DNA of 64,000 bases from Bacilli bacterium (GCA_017525035.1 JAFXTH010000015.1:1-64000); one strand, 5' to 3'; counted from the first letter of the stretch, positions 1 through 10,403 are shown. Notes: generated from the letters alone by a model not told the origin. Numbers and translations: made by a program.

Positions 1-2008
1 TAAAACAACATGTACTGAGCGTATATTATTTCATACTAAAAAAATCCACAAAATTGGTGAGACACATGATGGTGAATCACAAATGGACTGGATGGAACAA
101 GAACAAGAACGTGGTATTACTATTACTTCTGCTGCAACTACTGCATATTGGAAGAAATATAGATTTAATATAATCGATACTCCAGGACACGTAGACTTCA
201 CAATCGAAGTATCTCGTAGTTTAAGAGTACTAGATGGTGCTGTTGCATTAATCGATGCACAAGCAGGAGTTGAACCTCAAACTGAAACAGTTTGGAGACA
301 AGCTACTGAATTTAAAGTACCAAGAATTATATTTGCTAATAAAATGGATAAAATGGGAGCAGACTTTGTATACAGTTTAGGAACAATTAAATCTAGACTT
401 GGAGTTAATGCAAAGCCTATTGAATGGCCAATTGGAGCTGAAAGTGACTTTAATGGAGTAATCGATTTAGTTACTATGAAAGCTTATCAATATGATGGAA
501 AGCAAGAAGAAGAAGCAAAAGAAATAGAAATACCTGCTGACTTAAAAGACGAAGCAGAAGCAAGAAGAGCAGACCTAATAGAAACTGTTGCTGAATATGA
601 TGACGAAGTAATGGAAAAATATCTAGAAGGTGAAGAACTTACTGTTGAAGATATCAAGAAATGTATCAGAAAAGGTACTCTTGAAGTTAAATTCTTCCCA
701 GTTATGTGTGGAACTGCTTTAGGAAACAAAGGTATTAAGTTATTACTTGATGCAGTAATTGATTACTTACCATCACCACTTGATATCGAATCAATTAAGG
801 GTACAGATTTAAATGGAAATGAAGTTGAAAGACATCCAAGTGATGATCAACCATTCGCTGCATTAGCATTTAAAGTTATGACTGACCCATTCGTAGGAAG
901 ATTAACTTTCTTCCGTGTATATTCAGGTAAGTTAAGTAGTGGTTCTTACGTACTTAACTCAACAAAAGATGAAAAGGAAAGAATTGGTCGTATCTTATTG
1001 ATGCATGCTAACAACCGTTCAGAAATTTCTGAAGTATTTACTGGAGATATAGCTGCAGCTGTAGGACTTAAAGACACAACTACTGGAGATACATTATGTG
1101 ATGAGAAACACCCTGTTATTCTTGAATCAATGGTATTCCCAGAACCAGTTATTCAACTTGCTGTTGAACCAAAATCTAAAGCAGATCAAGAAAAGATGGG
1201 AATTGCTTTACAAAAACTTGCTGAAGAAGACCCAACTTTCAAAGTTCATACAGATCATGAAACTGGACAAACAATTATCGCTGGTATGGGTGAGTTACAC
1301 TTAGACGTATTAGTAGATAGAATGAGAAGAGAATTCTCAGTTGAATGTAACGTTGGTAAACCACAAGTTGCTTACCGTGAAACAATTAAGAGTGCAGGAG
1401 ACTGTGAAGGTAAATATATTAAACAATCTGGTGGACGTGGACAATACGGACATGTTTGGGTTAAATTTGAGCCAAATCCAGATAAGGGATATGAATTCGT
1501 TGACGCTATCGTTGGTGGAGTTGTTCCAAGAGAATATATTCCAGTAACTGATAAAGGATTACAAGAAGCTCTTGAATCAGGAGTTCTTGCTGGATATCCA
1601 ATGATCGACGTTAAATGTACTTTATTTGATGGATCTTACCATGATGTTGACTCAAGCGAAATGGCATTCAAAGTTGCTGCTTCACTTGCTGTTAAAGAAA
1701 CTAAGAATAAATGTAACCCAGTTATTCTTGAACCTATAATGAAGGTTGATGTTTCAGTTCCAGATGAATATTTTGGAAATGTTATGGGTGACATTACAGC
1801 TAGACGTGGAAAACCACTTGGACAAGAATCTAGAGGTAACGCAATTATGTTATCTGCAATGGTTCCACTTGCTGAAATGTTTGGATATGCTACTTCATTA
1901 AGAAGTAACTCACAAGGAAGAGGAACATTTATAATGACATTCGATCACTATGAAGAAGTTCCAAAAAATATCGCTGAAGAAATCATTAAAAAGAGCGGTA
2001 ATCAATAG
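1..2008 (+). CDS. fusA: Elongation factor G (5' end cut off by window)
   Basis: Translocation GTPase that moves tRNA and mRNA through the ribosome after each peptide bond and helps recycle ribosomes. The reading frame is open from base 2, beginning at the lysine-threonine-threonine of the P-loop, so about the first 25 residues lie outside the window; 668 of roughly 692 residues are visible. The switch region ERGITI is at 107-124, DTPGH at 176-190 and NKMD at 338-349, followed by the domain IV/V signature. The first ATG in the window (83) is internal and not the start. It sits directly before tuf, the order of the str operon. Arginine codons include many CGT, unlike the AGA-rich neighbours, as expected for high expression. 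Confidence 0.98.
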   Translation, partial: KTTCTERILFHTKKIHKIGETHDGESQMDWMEQEQERGITITSAATTAYWKKYRFNIIDTPGHVDFTIEVSRSLRVLDGAVALIDAQAGVEPQTETVWRQATEFKVPRIIFANKMDKMGADFVYSLGTIKSRLGVNAKPIEWPIGAESDFNGVIDLVTMKAYQYDGKQEEEAKEIEIPADLKDEAEARRADLIETVAEYDDEVMEKYLEGEELTVEDIKKCIRKGTLEVKFFPVMCGTALGNKGIKLLLDAVIDYLPSPLDIESIKGTDLNGNEVERHPSDDQPFAALAFKVMTDPFVGRLTFFRVYSGKLSSGSYVLNSTKDEKERIGRILLMHANNRSEISEVFTGDIAAAVGLKDTTTGDTLCDEKHPVILESMVFPEPVIQLAVEPKSKADQEKMGIALQKLAEEDPTFKVHTDHETGQTIIAGMGELHLDVLVDRMRREFSVECNVGKPQVAYRETIKSAGDCEGKYIKQSGGRGQYGHVWVKFEPNPDKGYEFVDAIVGGVVPREYIPVTDKGLQEALESGVLAGYPMIDVKCTLFDGSYHDVDSSEMAFKVAASLAVKETKNKCNPVILEPIMKVDVSVPDEYFGNVMGDITARRGKPLGQESRGNAIMLSAMVPLAEMFGYATSLRSNSQGRGTFIMTFDHYEEVPKNIAEEIIKKSGNQ

Positions 2009-2014
2009 TAATAA

Positions 2015-2038
2015 CAGGACTCTTTAAAAGAGTTCCTG
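2015..2038 (+). promoter_or_regulatory. Stem-loop between fusA and tuf
   Basis: A ten-pair stem with one bulged T (CAGGA-CTCTT pairing with AAGAG-TTCCTG, loop TAAA) directly after fusA. No T-run follows, so it does not look like an intrinsic terminator. It may be an RNA processing or stabilising element that sets the fusA to tuf message ratio; that role is inference. Confidence 0.4.
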
Positions 2039-2053
2039 ATTATTAAAAAATAG

Positions 2054-2082
2054 TTGATAATTTATCAATTATTAGATAAAAT
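2054..2082 (+). promoter_or_regulatory. Promoter of tuf (SigA type)
   Basis: TTGATA at 2054-2059 and TAAAAT at 2077-2082 with a 17-base spacer, 32 bases before the tuf start. It would give tuf its own transcript in addition to read-through from fusA. Called from sequence match only. Confidence 0.6.
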
Positions 2083-2113
2083 ATAGTAGTAATATATTAA
2101 AGGAGGAAATATA

Positions 2114-3298
2114 ATGGCTAAACAAAAATTTGATCGTAGTAAACCACATGTTAATATTGGTACTATTGGACACGTTGACCATGGTAAAACAACATTAACT
2201 GCTGCTATTACTAAAAGACAATCTGAAAAATTTGGTGGAGAATTTGTAGACTATGCAAATATCGATAAAGCACCAGAAGAAAGAGAACGTGGAATTACAA
2301 TTAATACTGCACACGTTGAATATCAAACAGCAACTCGTCACTATGCACACGTTGACTGTCCAGGACATGCTGACTATGTTAAAAACATGATCACTGGTGC
2401 AGCTCAAATGGATGGAGCTATCCTTGTTATCGCTGCAACTGACGGACCAATGGCTCAAACTCGTGAGCACATCTTATTATCTCGTCAAGTTGGTGTACCA
2501 AGAATGGTAGTATTCATGAACAAATGTGACCAAGTAGATGATCCAGAATTATTAGATTTAGTTGAAATGGAAATTCGTGACCTATTAACTGAATATGGAT
2601 TCGATGGAGCTAACACTCCAATCATTAGAGGGTCTGCATTAAAGGCTCTTGAAGGAGATCCTGCAGCTAACGAAGCAATCGATAAGTTAATGGATGCAGT
2701 TGATGAATGGATCCCAACTCCAGAACGTGATACTGAAAAACCATTCTTAATGAGTATTGAAGACGTATTCACAATCACTGGACGTGGAACAGTTGTTACA
2801 GGACGTGTTGAACGTGGTAAGTTAAATCTTAACGATACAGTTGAAATCGTTGGAATTAAACCAACTAAGTCAACAGTTGTAACAGGAATCGAAATGTTCC
2901 GTAAACAATTAGACTATGCTGAAGCAGGAGATAACGCTGGAGTTTTACTTCGTGGTATCAACCGTGAAGAAGTTGAACGTGGACAAGTTCTTGCTAAACC
3001 AGGAAGTGTTACACCTCATAAGAAATTCAAAGCTCAAGTTTATGTTCTTTCTAAAGAAGAAGGTGGACGTCATACTCCATTCTTTGCAAACTATCGTCCT
3101 CAATTCTATTTCAGAACTACAGACGTAACAGGTGTTATCGAACTTGAACCAGGTGTAGAAATGGTTATGCCAGGAGACAACGTTTCAATTACAGTTGAGT
3201 TAATTCACCCAATCGCAATTGAAAATGGTACTAAGTTCTCTATCCGTGAAGGTGGAAGAACAGTTGGTGCTGGTAACGTAACTGAAATTATTGAATAA
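2114..3298 (+). CDS. tuf: Elongation factor Tu
   Basis: GTPase that carries aminoacyl-tRNA to the ribosomal A site. At 394 residues it is full length. The P-loop GHVDHGKT is residues 19-26, DCPGH is near residue 81, NKCD near 135, and the two beta-barrel domains follow. The start is fixed by AAAGGAGG seven to ten bases upstream. It follows fusA with its own promoter-like element and ends in a strong hairpin terminator. CGT arginine codons and GGT/GGA glycine codons show the bias of a very highly expressed gene. Confidence 0.99.
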   Translation: MAKQKFDRSKPHVNIGTIGHVDHGKTTLTAAITKRQSEKFGGEFVDYANIDKAPEERERGITINTAHVEYQTATRHYAHVDCPGHADYVKNMITGAAQMDGAILVIAATDGPMAQTREHILLSRQVGVPRMVVFMNKCDQVDDPELLDLVEMEIRDLLTEYGFDGANTPIIRGSALKALEGDPAANEAIDKLMDAVDEWIPTPERDTEKPFLMSIEDVFTITGRGTVVTGRVERGKLNLNDTVEIVGIKPTKSTVVTGIEMFRKQLDYAEAGDNAGVLLRGINREEVERGQVLAKPGSVTPHKKFKAQVYVLSKEEGGRHTPFFANYRPQFYFRTTDVTGVIELEPGVEMVMPGDNVSITVELIHPIAIENGTKFSIREGGRTVGAGNVTEIIE

Positions 3299-3330
3299 AA
3301 AAAATAGACTTCAATCGAAGTCTTTTTTTT
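3297..3330. terminator. Bidirectional terminator, tuf / esx-like gene
   Basis: Stem AGACTTC / GAAGTCT with loop AATC (3306-3323), T8 on the plus side and A8 before it, so the same hairpin can stop tuf on the plus strand and the 3347-3667 gene on the minus strand. Confidence 0.9.
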
Positions 3331-3346
3331 ATTCTGTTTTTTAAAA

Positions 3347-3667
3347 TTATTTCTTTAATTGAGTAGTAACATCTGAGAATGAAGTATTACCCTTATCATT
3401 AGAAGAATATTTACTTTTCAATGTATCTAGAATAGTAGAATATTGATTTAATTGAGTTAAATACTTTTTCATGTTAGCCTCAATTTGATTATACATTGTT
3501 TTTAATGATGCTTCAGAAGTTGTACCTTTAATTGCTGATTCAATTAAACTTTTCTTAGCAGCTAAATCACAATGTTTTTTAACATTAGATTTATATGAAT
3601 CTAATGCATTTTTTATTTTAGATATCCCATTAACATTAATACCTGATGTACTAGATGTTGTAGCCAT
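3347..3667 (-). CDS. Small Esx-like candidate type VII secretion substrate
   Basis: A 106-residue, probably all-helical protein with two long amphipathic helices separated around residues 48-52, the size and layout of WXG100-superfamily proteins. It has no WxG motif and no signal peptide. It lies 19 bases downstream of the WXG100 gene (3687-4016), is preceded by GGAAGGTG, and both face away from essC. The pairing suggests a second secreted partner or an Esx-like heterodimer subunit; this is inference from size, helix content and location. No function is assigned beyond that. Confidence 0.65.
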   Translation of the reverse strand: MATTSSTSGINVNGISKIKNALDSYKSNVKKHCDLAAKKSLIESAIKGTTSEASLKTMYNQIEANMKKYLTQLNQYSTILDTLKSKYSSNDKGNTSFSDVTTQLKK

Positions 3668-3686
3668 TTATTTCACCTTCCTTTAA

Positions 3687-4016
3687 TTATTTTATAGATT
3701 GAATAGTTTTAGCAATCTCTGATGAGTTTGTTTCTTGCATTTTACCAAATTGTTTTGCATCACCTGCTAAAGCATTTTCAATTAAAGTATTGAATTTCTT
3801 ATATAATGCTTTGATTTCATCTGCTGATGCTTTAAAACTTGATTTGAATTGGTTTGCATCTTTACCTAACCAGTATTTATCCACTTCATTAGTTACAGTT
3901 GATGTTTGTTCTAGTGCTTTGATAGCATTGTTAACATCTCCTTGTAATTCTGATAATAGTTTTTTCTTACCTGCAGTATCTCTGGCATAGGTAGCATTTT
4001 TCATTTCTAGTGCCAT
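3687..4016 (-). CDS. WXG100-family (EsxA-like) type VII secretion protein
   Basis: A 109-residue helical-hairpin protein with a WLG motif (YWLGKDA, around residue 49) in the turn between two helices, the hallmark of ESAT-6/WXG100 proteins exported by the EssC ATPase. There is no Sec signal peptide, which fits type VII export. The start has a perfect AGGAGGT seven bases upstream. It is the first gene of a two-gene reverse operon, divergent from essC across a 161-base region holding a promoter for each side. The C-terminus lacks an obvious YxxxD/E export signal, so the partner small protein may provide it. Confidence 0.85.
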   Translation of the reverse strand: MALEMKNATYARDTAGKKKLLSELQGDVNNAIKALEQTSTVTNEVDKYWLGKDANQFKSSFKASADEIKALYKKFNTLIENALAGDAKQFGKMQETNSSEIAKTIQSIK

Positions 4017-4037
4017 TATAGTACCTCCTATATTTTA

Positions 4038-4066
4038 AATATAAATTACTTTTTCACAATTGTAAA
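4038..4066 (-). promoter_or_regulatory. Promoter of the esx-like pair
   Basis: Read on the minus strand, TTTACA (4066-4061) and TATATT (4043-4038) are separated by exactly 17 bases, 22 bases before the WXG100 start codon. A SigA-type match. Confidence 0.55.
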
Positions 4067-4132
4067 CATTTATGACAAAGTTTTACATTCTGATGTGTCT
4101 ATAAAATATTCACAATATTATTATGTATTTTC

Positions 4133-4161
4133 TTGAATAGATTATTAATTTAAGTTATAAT
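4133..4161 (+). promoter_or_regulatory. Promoter of essC-esaB
   Basis: TTGAAT at 4133-4138 and a perfect TATAAT at 4156-4161 with a 17-base spacer, placing transcription start a few bases before the GAGAGTGG ribosome site of essC. Confidence 0.65.
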
Positions 4162-4186
4162 TTATATAGAATAGAGAGTGGTTACC

Positions 4187-7100
4187 ATGAAGTTATTAAT
4201 ATGTGATAACGAACAAGTTAATTTACACAATCTTCCTGAAGAAATTCAGAATTTTTATATTGTAAATTATTTATCACATATTGATAATATCTCAGAGATG
4301 CTTACTTTAGAGGCTCAAGATAATGCTTGGAACATTGTAAGTAATAAGAATATTGAGATAACTTTAAATGGTAAACAATGCGATAAAGCTCCATTACTTC
4401 CTTATATTGTATATAATGTTTATTTTTCGGTTATAAATAGAATGGTTAAAGTAGTATCTGTTCCTAGTAATGAGAAGTTTAGATATGCTTCTTCTAGAAT
4501 TATGAATGATATTAGTATTGGTCAAGAACCTTCTAGTACAATTTGTTGTATGCTACCTTCTTTGCATATTAATCATGCGAAGATTACAACAGCTAACAAC
4601 ATAACATATTTAAATTTATGTGAACCAACATGCGATGTTTATGTTAATAATCGTAGAGTAAAAGTTCCTCAAATAGAACTTAAATATGGAGATACTATAT
4701 TCATTGATTCTTTAAAGATTATATGGCTAGATACATATTTTGCTATTAACAATCCAAATAATTCAGTTACTTTAAATAACGTTGACTTTGTTAATATCAA
4801 TATGGAAGATGCTAAGTCATATACTGAAGTTACTGAATCAGAAAGAAATGTTAAATTATACGGGGATAACGATATCTTCTTTCATACTCCTAAAATTAAG
4901 AGTTACATAAAAGAAGAAGAACTAGAAATAGATAGCCCTCCTGAGAAAGATAACACACCAGGAGTACCACTAATCCTTTCAGTAGGATCTAGTGCTATTA
5001 TTGGTATATCTTCATGTATTACAGGTATATCTGCAGTTACTGGTTTAATGAATGGTACTATGGATAAGATGGATGCATACTTGCAACTTGCAATGTGCTT
5101 CTTAATGCTTATATCATGTTTTGCAATACCAATAATCGCTGATATTTGGCAGAAGAACCAAAGAAAGAAAAGAGAAGATTTAAGACAAAGAAGATATAGA
5201 GACTATTTGGCTAAGAATGTTAATCATATAAATGAAACAATAAAACAACAAGAAACAATATTAAGAGAAAAATATTTAACATTAGATGAAATAGTTACTG
5301 AAACAGCTAACTCTGGTTATAATTTATGGAGTAGAGAAGTTGTTGATAAAGATTTCTTAACTGTACGTTTAGGTATAGGTAATATGCCTGCTTATATAAA
5401 AGTTTCAGCACAAACAGAAAAGTTTTCTTTATACGATGATAACTTAAAAGATGAAGTTGTAAAAATAGCCAATGATGAAAAATTACTTAATAATGTTCCT
5501 ATTACAATTTCTATGATTGATAATAGGATTACTCCAATAGTAGTACAAACAAATCAATATAAAGAATATATAAACGCGATAATGCTACAATTGATGTTCT
5601 ATTATAGTGCACTTGATTTAAAAATTGTTGTATTTACTAACGAAAATTTAGAAGATCATTTCAGTTATCTTAGATATTCAAACCATTGTTGGAGTGTTAA
5701 TAGAGATATTAGATTCTTTGCTACTAATGAGATAGAAGCTAATCAATTAAGTATGTATCTTGAGCAAGAATATAATAAGAGATTACCTAGCAGTAATGCA
5801 ACAGCAGATGATAAAAAATACGATGGTAATGTTCCAGTATATAAAGACTATAATGAATATTATTTAATTGTTACTGATGACTTTAAGAGTTTTAAAGACG
5901 TTTCTATTATTAATAGAATTATAAATAGTGATATCAACTTAGGTTTCTCTTTATTAGTATTTTCTGAATCACTTAAGAATTTACCTAGTAGATTAGAGAA
6001 ATTTATAGTAGTAGAAAATGGACAAAGTGGTTTATACAATAAAACATTTGATAATACATACTTAGGTAAATTTTCTGCTGAATATTTAACTAATTACGAT
6101 ATTCACAAGTTAGCTCATAAGATTTCAAATATACCATTACCAGTTGAAGGTAATGAATCTAATATGCCTAAGTCTCTTAGCTTCTTAGATTTATATAACG
6201 TTGGTAAAGTAGAACATTTGAATATTTTATCTAGATGGCGTACTAATACACCTATGACTAGTTTGAATGCTCCAATAGGAGTACAAGCTAATTACAAACC
6301 AATTGGCCTAGATCTTCATGAAAAGGCACATGGACCACATGGTTTAATTGCTGGTTCAACTGGATCAGGTAAATCAGAATTTATTATTACATATATCTTA
6401 TCTATGGCTATTAACTATCACCCATATGAAGTTCAATTTGTATTAATTGACTATAAAGGTGGAGGTTTAGCAGGTGCTTTTGAAAAGCGTGAAAAAGGTA
6501 TTAAGATACCACACTTAATTGGTACAATTACTAACTTAGATAAGAGTGAAATGAATAGAACCTTAGTATCTATCAAGAGTGAACTTGAAAGAAGACAAAT
6601 TAAGTTCAATAAGGCTCGTGATGCTTTAGGAGAAGGTACTATTGATATCTATAAATATCAAAGATTGTTTAGAGAAGGAAAAGTCAGTGAACCAATAAGT
6701 CATTTGTTTATAATAAGTGATGAGTTTGCTGAGTTAAAGCAACAACAACCTGAATTTATGGATGAACTTGTTTCGACAGCTCGTATAGGACGTTCGTTAG
6801 GTGTGCATTTAATACTTGCAACACAAAAGCCTAGTGGAGTAGTTAATGATCAAATATGGTCAAACTCAAGATTTAAAGTATGTTTAAAAGTTCAAACATC
6901 AGAAGATAGCTTTGAAGTATTAAAACGTGATGAAGCATCTAAAATTAGAGAAACTGGTAGGTTCTACTTACAAGTTGGTAATGATGAATTGTTTGAACTT
7001 GGTCAATCAGCATGGGCTGGAGACAAATATTATCCTGCCGAATATGTTTTGCCAAAAGTAAATGATTCAATTGACTTTATTAGTAATGACGGTACTATTA

Positions 7101-8758
7101 CTAAATCTGTAGTAGATGATAGAAGACAAAAGGAAGAGAGTCGTGGTGAACAACTACCAAATATTGTTCAATACTTATATGACATAGCAGTTGATGAAAA
7201 CATCAAATTTAGTTCTTTATGGCTTCCTAATATACCTGCTGATATATATTTAGGTAACATAGTTAAAAAGTATGAATATAAACCAGTATCATACAATATA
7301 GATGTACTTATTGGTGAATATGATAAACCGACTAATCAAGAACAAGGGTTGTTAAAGTATCCACTAGATTCAAATATATTAATATTTGGTAGTCAAGGAT
7401 CAGGTAAAGAAAACTTACTAGCAACAATGATTTATTCAACCTGCGTATTCCATACACCTGAAGAAATAAATTATTATATATTAGATTTCGGTTCTGAAAC
7501 ATTATCGATGTTTAGTAAAATGCCACATGTAGGTTCATTTATTACAAGTGATAAAAAAGACTTAACAACAGCATTATTCTTATATTTAGAAAAACAAATA
7601 CAAAAGAGAAAAGACTTATTCTCTGAGTATCAAGGAAATTATAAATTTTATTGTGAAAAGAGCGGAAAGAAATTACCTCTTATAGTAACAGTATTAAACT
7701 CTTATGAAGGATTTAGAGAAAACTGTGATATGTATGATGAATACTTAATACATCTTCTAAGAGAAGGTCAAAAGTATGGAATCATATTCATGATAACTTC
7801 TGTTTCTACAAACTCAGTTAAATCTTCAATGCTTGAATACTTCAATAATAAGATTGTGTTACAAAGCCAAGATCCATTTGATTATCAATACATATTACAA
7901 GCTCCAAGAGAGTTAATACCTTCTTCATATTTTGGAAGAGGTATTACAATGGTAAATGGTTCTCCATGTGAGTTCCAAACAGCTTTCATTACTACTAAAG
8001 ATGAAGTGGGTACTATTGTTAGATCAGATTCAAAGAAATTGTTAGATTATTATAAATATAAAATTCCAGAAATTAAAGCAATGCCTAAACATGCAACATT
8101 TGATGATTTATGTAAAAATGTTAAGCTATTGAATAATGTTTCTATAGGTTATAATACAGAAACTGCTGAATTAATTTCTTATGATTTTATCAAGAATAAA
8201 CTTACTTTAATTTTAGGAGAAGGAACAACTGAAGATAATACATTTATGTTTACTATTATTGATTTGATAGATAACATAAAGAACATTACGCTTAACATAT
8301 TTGATATTAGTTCAAGCATAAATACCGATGGAAATGCAAATTATTACAATGCTGATTTTGCAATACCATTTGCTAATGTATTAGATGAGCAACCTGAAAA
8401 CATGCAAGTAAATATTATCATTGGTATTGGTTTTGCTAAAGATTTACTATCAGAGGAAGAATATGACAGTTTAACAAAAATGATTGTTAATGCTAATAAT
8501 CTTCAAAATAATACTTTCATAATATTTGATAATTATTCAAGATTCCAAGAATTAAAGGATACACCACTATATCAGGCTTTTGATAGAAAGAATGGATTCT
8601 GGTATGGTGAAGGGTTCGATACTCAAGATTTCTATGATAATAGTGAGTTAACTGATTCTGATTTGTATGATGATACAGTTAATAAAGTATATTATATAGT
8701 TAACAATAAATATTCCGTAATCAAAGGAGTAGGTTATACGGAGGTGGATGATGAATAA
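4187..8758 (+). CDS. essC: Type VII secretion FtsK/SpoIIIE-type ATPase EssC
   Basis: Membrane motor that recognises and exports WXG100 proteins in Bacillota. In the 1,523 residues, an N-terminal FHA-like part (about 1-185) precedes two membrane segments (about 261-285 and 299-322). Two full RecA-like ATPase domains follow, with P-loops GSTGSGKS at 723-730 and GSQGSGKE at 1068-1075, and a third, degenerate domain begins near 1344 (GEGTTEDN). This is the order of EssC/YukBA. In the second P-loop the usual Ser/Thr after lysine is glutamate. The ATG at 4187 is chosen over an in-frame GTG at 4178 because GAGAGTGG lies before it. It overlaps the next gene by eight bases. Confidence 0.93.
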   Translation: MKLLICDNEQVNLHNLPEEIQNFYIVNYLSHIDNISEMLTLEAQDNAWNIVSNKNIEITLNGKQCDKAPLLPYIVYNVYFSVINRMVKVVSVPSNEKFRYASSRIMNDISIGQEPSSTICCMLPSLHINHAKITTANNITYLNLCEPTCDVYVNNRRVKVPQIELKYGDTIFIDSLKIIWLDTYFAINNPNNSVTLNNVDFVNINMEDAKSYTEVTESERNVKLYGDNDIFFHTPKIKSYIKEEELEIDSPPEKDNTPGVPLILSVGSSAIIGISSCITGISAVTGLMNGTMDKMDAYLQLAMCFLMLISCFAIPIIADIWQKNQRKKREDLRQRRYRDYLAKNVNHINETIKQQETILREKYLTLDEIVTETANSGYNLWSREVVDKDFLTVRLGIGNMPAYIKVSAQTEKFSLYDDNLKDEVVKIANDEKLLNNVPITISMIDNRITPIVVQTNQYKEYINAIMLQLMFYYSALDLKIVVFTNENLEDHFSYLRYSNHCWSVNRDIRFFATNEIEANQLSMYLEQEYNKRLPSSNATADDKKYDGNVPVYKDYNEYYLIVTDDFKSFKDVSIINRIINSDINLGFSLLVFSESLKNLPSRLEKFIVVENGQSGLYNKTFDNTYLGKFSAEYLTNYDIHKLAHKISNIPLPVEGNESNMPKSLSFLDLYNVGKVEHLNILSRWRTNTPMTSLNAPIGVQANYKPIGLDLHEKAHGPHGLIAGSTGSGKSEFIITYILSMAINYHPYEVQFVLIDYKGGGLAGAFEKREKGIKIPHLIGTITNLDKSEMNRTLVSIKSELERRQIKFNKARDALGEGTIDIYKYQRLFREGKVSEPISHLFIISDEFAELKQQQPEFMDELVSTARIGRSLGVHLILATQKPSGVVNDQIWSNSRFKVCLKVQTSEDSFEVLKRDEASKIRETGRFYLQVGNDELFELGQSAWAGDKYYPAEYVLPKVNDSIDFISNDGTITKSVVDDRRQKEESRGEQLPNIVQYLYDIAVDENIKFSSLWLPNIPADIYLGNIVKKYEYKPVSYNIDVLIGEYDKPTNQEQGLLKYPLDSNILIFGSQGSGKENLLATMIYSTCVFHTPEEINYYILDFGSETLSMFSKMPHVGSFITSDKKDLTTALFLYLEKQIQKRKDLFSEYQGNYKFYCEKSGKKLPLIVTVLNSYEGFRENCDMYDEYLIHLLREGQKYGIIFMITSVSTNSVKSSMLEYFNNKIVLQSQDPFDYQYILQAPRELIPSSYFGRGITMVNGSPCEFQTAFITTKDEVGTIVRSDSKKLLDYYKYKIPEIKAMPKHATFDDLCKNVKLLNNVSIGYNTETAELISYDFIKNKLTLILGEGTTEDNTFMFTIIDLIDNIKNITLNIFDISSSINTDGNANYYNADFAIPFANVLDEQPENMQVNIIIGIGFAKDLLSEEEYDSLTKMIVNANNLQNNTFIIFDNYSRFQELKDTPLYQAFDRKNGFWYGEGFDTQDFYDNSELTDSDLYDDTVNKVYYIVNNKYSVIKGVGYTEVDDE

Positions 8759-9011
8759 CAAAGTATTGGTTAATTTAAAAGTACCAGAACTTGATCAATG
8801 TTATGATATCTTTCTTCCAGTAAATAGAAAGATAGGAAATATAGTAATTTTAATTAATAAGACATTAAATGACATGTCAGGTGGTAATATTCCTATTACT
8901 AGTGCATGTGGGCTTGTTAACCTAGATACTAAAGAGATTTATAATCCAGATACCTTACTTGTAAATACATCAATAAGGAATGGATCAAAACTAATGATAT
9001 TAACAAAATAG
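8751..9011 (+). CDS. esaB: EsaB/YukD-like ubiquitin-fold protein
   Basis: An 86-residue protein of the size and predicted beta-grasp pattern of YukD/EsaB, the small cytosolic partner of type VII secretion in Bacillota. Visible are an opening beta hairpin, a helix (KIGNIVILINKTLND) and a closing strand ending in KLMILTK; the Gly-Gly tail of ubiquitin is absent, as is normal for YukD. Tandem ATGs occur at 8748 and 8751; GGAGG at 8740-8744 gives six bases to 8751, which is preferred. The overlap with the end of essC implies translational coupling. EssA, EssB and EsaA are not nearby. Confidence 0.82.
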   Translation: MNNKVLVNLKVPELDQCYDIFLPVNRKIGNIVILINKTLNDMSGGNIPITSACGLVNLDTKEIYNPDTLLVNTSIRNGSKLMILTK

Positions 9012-9036
9012 ATTTTTAATTAAATCTATTTTTTTT
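9006..9036 (+). terminator. Terminator of essC-esaB
   Basis: Stem AAATAGATTT / AAATCTATTT with loop TTAATT, then a T-run; it begins inside the esaB stop codon. Confidence 0.8.
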
Positions 9037-9037
9037 A

Positions 9038-9063
9038 TAAAAAAAAGAGAACTTACGTTCTCT
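9038..9063 (-). terminator. Terminator of the FemAB-family gene
   Basis: Minus-strand stem AGAGAAC / GTTCTCT with loop GTAA followed by a T-run; it overlaps the stop codon of the gene it ends. Confidence 0.85.
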
Positions 9064-10378
9064 ATACTCTTATTTGTGGTCTATTTGTAACAGATGCTTG
9101 ATACAAGTTATACATTGTCTTGTTAGTCATTATACCAAACTCACCAATGTATTCCATTATGCTTCCTCTAAATGCAAGCTTAGCTTCATTTATACCATGC
9201 ATTGGATTTTTTCTTTTATCAAATCCACCAGTAATTTCTCCAAAGCAGAATGTTCTACATTCACTCTTAGAATACTTTTCAATTACTTTCCATCTTAATA
9301 GATATAAAGCATTTAAGTTAGAGTATTCTCTTAAATATCCATCCTCGAAAATTGATACATTGTTACCGCTTCTAATAATGATACATGCAGCGATAATTCT
9401 TCCATTTGGATAATCTTTTAATGTTTGTGTTGAAGTTACTAGATGCTCTTTAAAGTTACCAATAATCTTGTCAGATTCCATCTTTTGATTTAATGAACGT
9501 TGCATGTTTTTACCAGTAGCGTTCTTTTCTTGAATTATTTTATTTAATAATTCATTTCTTTCAATTTCTCTTTCATATAAAATCTTACTATTGTTAACAT
9601 ATTTTTCTGAGTTTACTCTTGCAAGATATACTTCACAATCAGGGTTATTTTCTATAATTGATCTATAATATTCAATTGGTCTATTGAACTTTTGTCTTAA
9701 TACAGTATACACTGCTTCAACATTTTTTGTTTCATCTTGGAATATTTCTACACCCATCTTAGCAGCTTTTCTTAATTTAGTTCTTGTTCTTTTATCTATC
9801 TTTGAAAGAAGCGTTCTTGAATTTATTGGCAAATTAGTAATAGCATACCATCTTGGTAATATTGCTTCAAAGAACAAGTTTTGACCTCTAAATTCAAATT
9901 TTAACTTTTTCATTAACAAATTAACTATATCTTTTGCGTATGGATTAGCTTTCATTACTTCTCCACCATGTAAGATTGTATCTAGTTTTTTATCAATATT
10001 GTTACTGTTTTCTTTTAATGTTCCGTTTTTATTCCTAATGGTTAGTATTACGGGTGGATCGAATGTGAATGACATTATCTTTCTACCGACTAAGTATTTC
10101 TTTAATGTAGATAATGCATCTTCTACTAATTTTGCATCTTCATAGTCCAATATAACTCCACGAGGAGCATACGAAATGCTTTGACCTAAATAAACTACTT
10201 TTGTTAATAGTAAAGTAGCTCCTTTTAATGCTAGCCCTTCTTCAAAACCTAAGTAAAGAATGTTGTAACCAAGTGTTTTAACAGCTTCACCATAGTTTGA
10301 AGTTTGCCAAGGATTTGCATAGTCATGATTTTTAGCAAAATTATCGAATTCAGCAGCATCTATTTCTACTATCTTCAT
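9062..10378 (-). CDS. FemAB-family tRNA-dependent peptidoglycan aminoacyltransferase
   Basis: Members of this family (FemX/A/B, MurM) use aminoacyl-tRNA to add the cross-bridge amino acids to lipid II at the cytoplasmic face of the membrane. The 438 residues contain two GNAT-like halves. The N-terminal half opens with NPWQTSNYGEAVKTLGY, and a charged helical hairpin (about residues 270-310) matches the seryl-tRNA-synthetase-like arm typical of FemA. The ATG at 10378 has GAGGG seven bases upstream; an in-frame TTG at 10393 lacks a good site. The amino acid used cannot be told from sequence. It is a single-gene unit with its own promoter and terminator. Confidence 0.88.
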   Translation of the reverse strand: MKIVEIDAAEFDNFAKNHDYANPWQTSNYGEAVKTLGYNILYLGFEEGLALKGATLLLTKVVYLGQSISYAPRGVILDYEDAKLVEDALSTLKKYLVGRKIMSFTFDPPVILTIRNKNGTLKENSNNIDKKLDTILHGGEVMKANPYAKDIVNLLMKKLKFEFRGQNLFFEAILPRWYAITNLPINSRTLLSKIDKRTRTKLRKAAKMGVEIFQDETKNVEAVYTVLRQKFNRPIEYYRSIIENNPDCEVYLARVNSEKYVNNSKILYEREIERNELLNKIIQEKNATGKNMQRSLNQKMESDKIIGNFKEHLVTSTQTLKDYPNGRIIAACIIIRSGNNVSIFEDGYLREYSNLNALYLLRWKVIEKYSKSECRTFCFGEITGGFDKRKNPMHGINEAKLAFRGSIMEYIGEFGIMTNKTMYNLYQASVTNRPQIRV

Positions 10379-10403
10379 AAGCTTCCCTCGCAATCATAAA
10401 AGT

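Noticed and set aside
2015-2038. Intrinsic terminator between fusA and tuf
   Set aside because: No T-run follows the stem.
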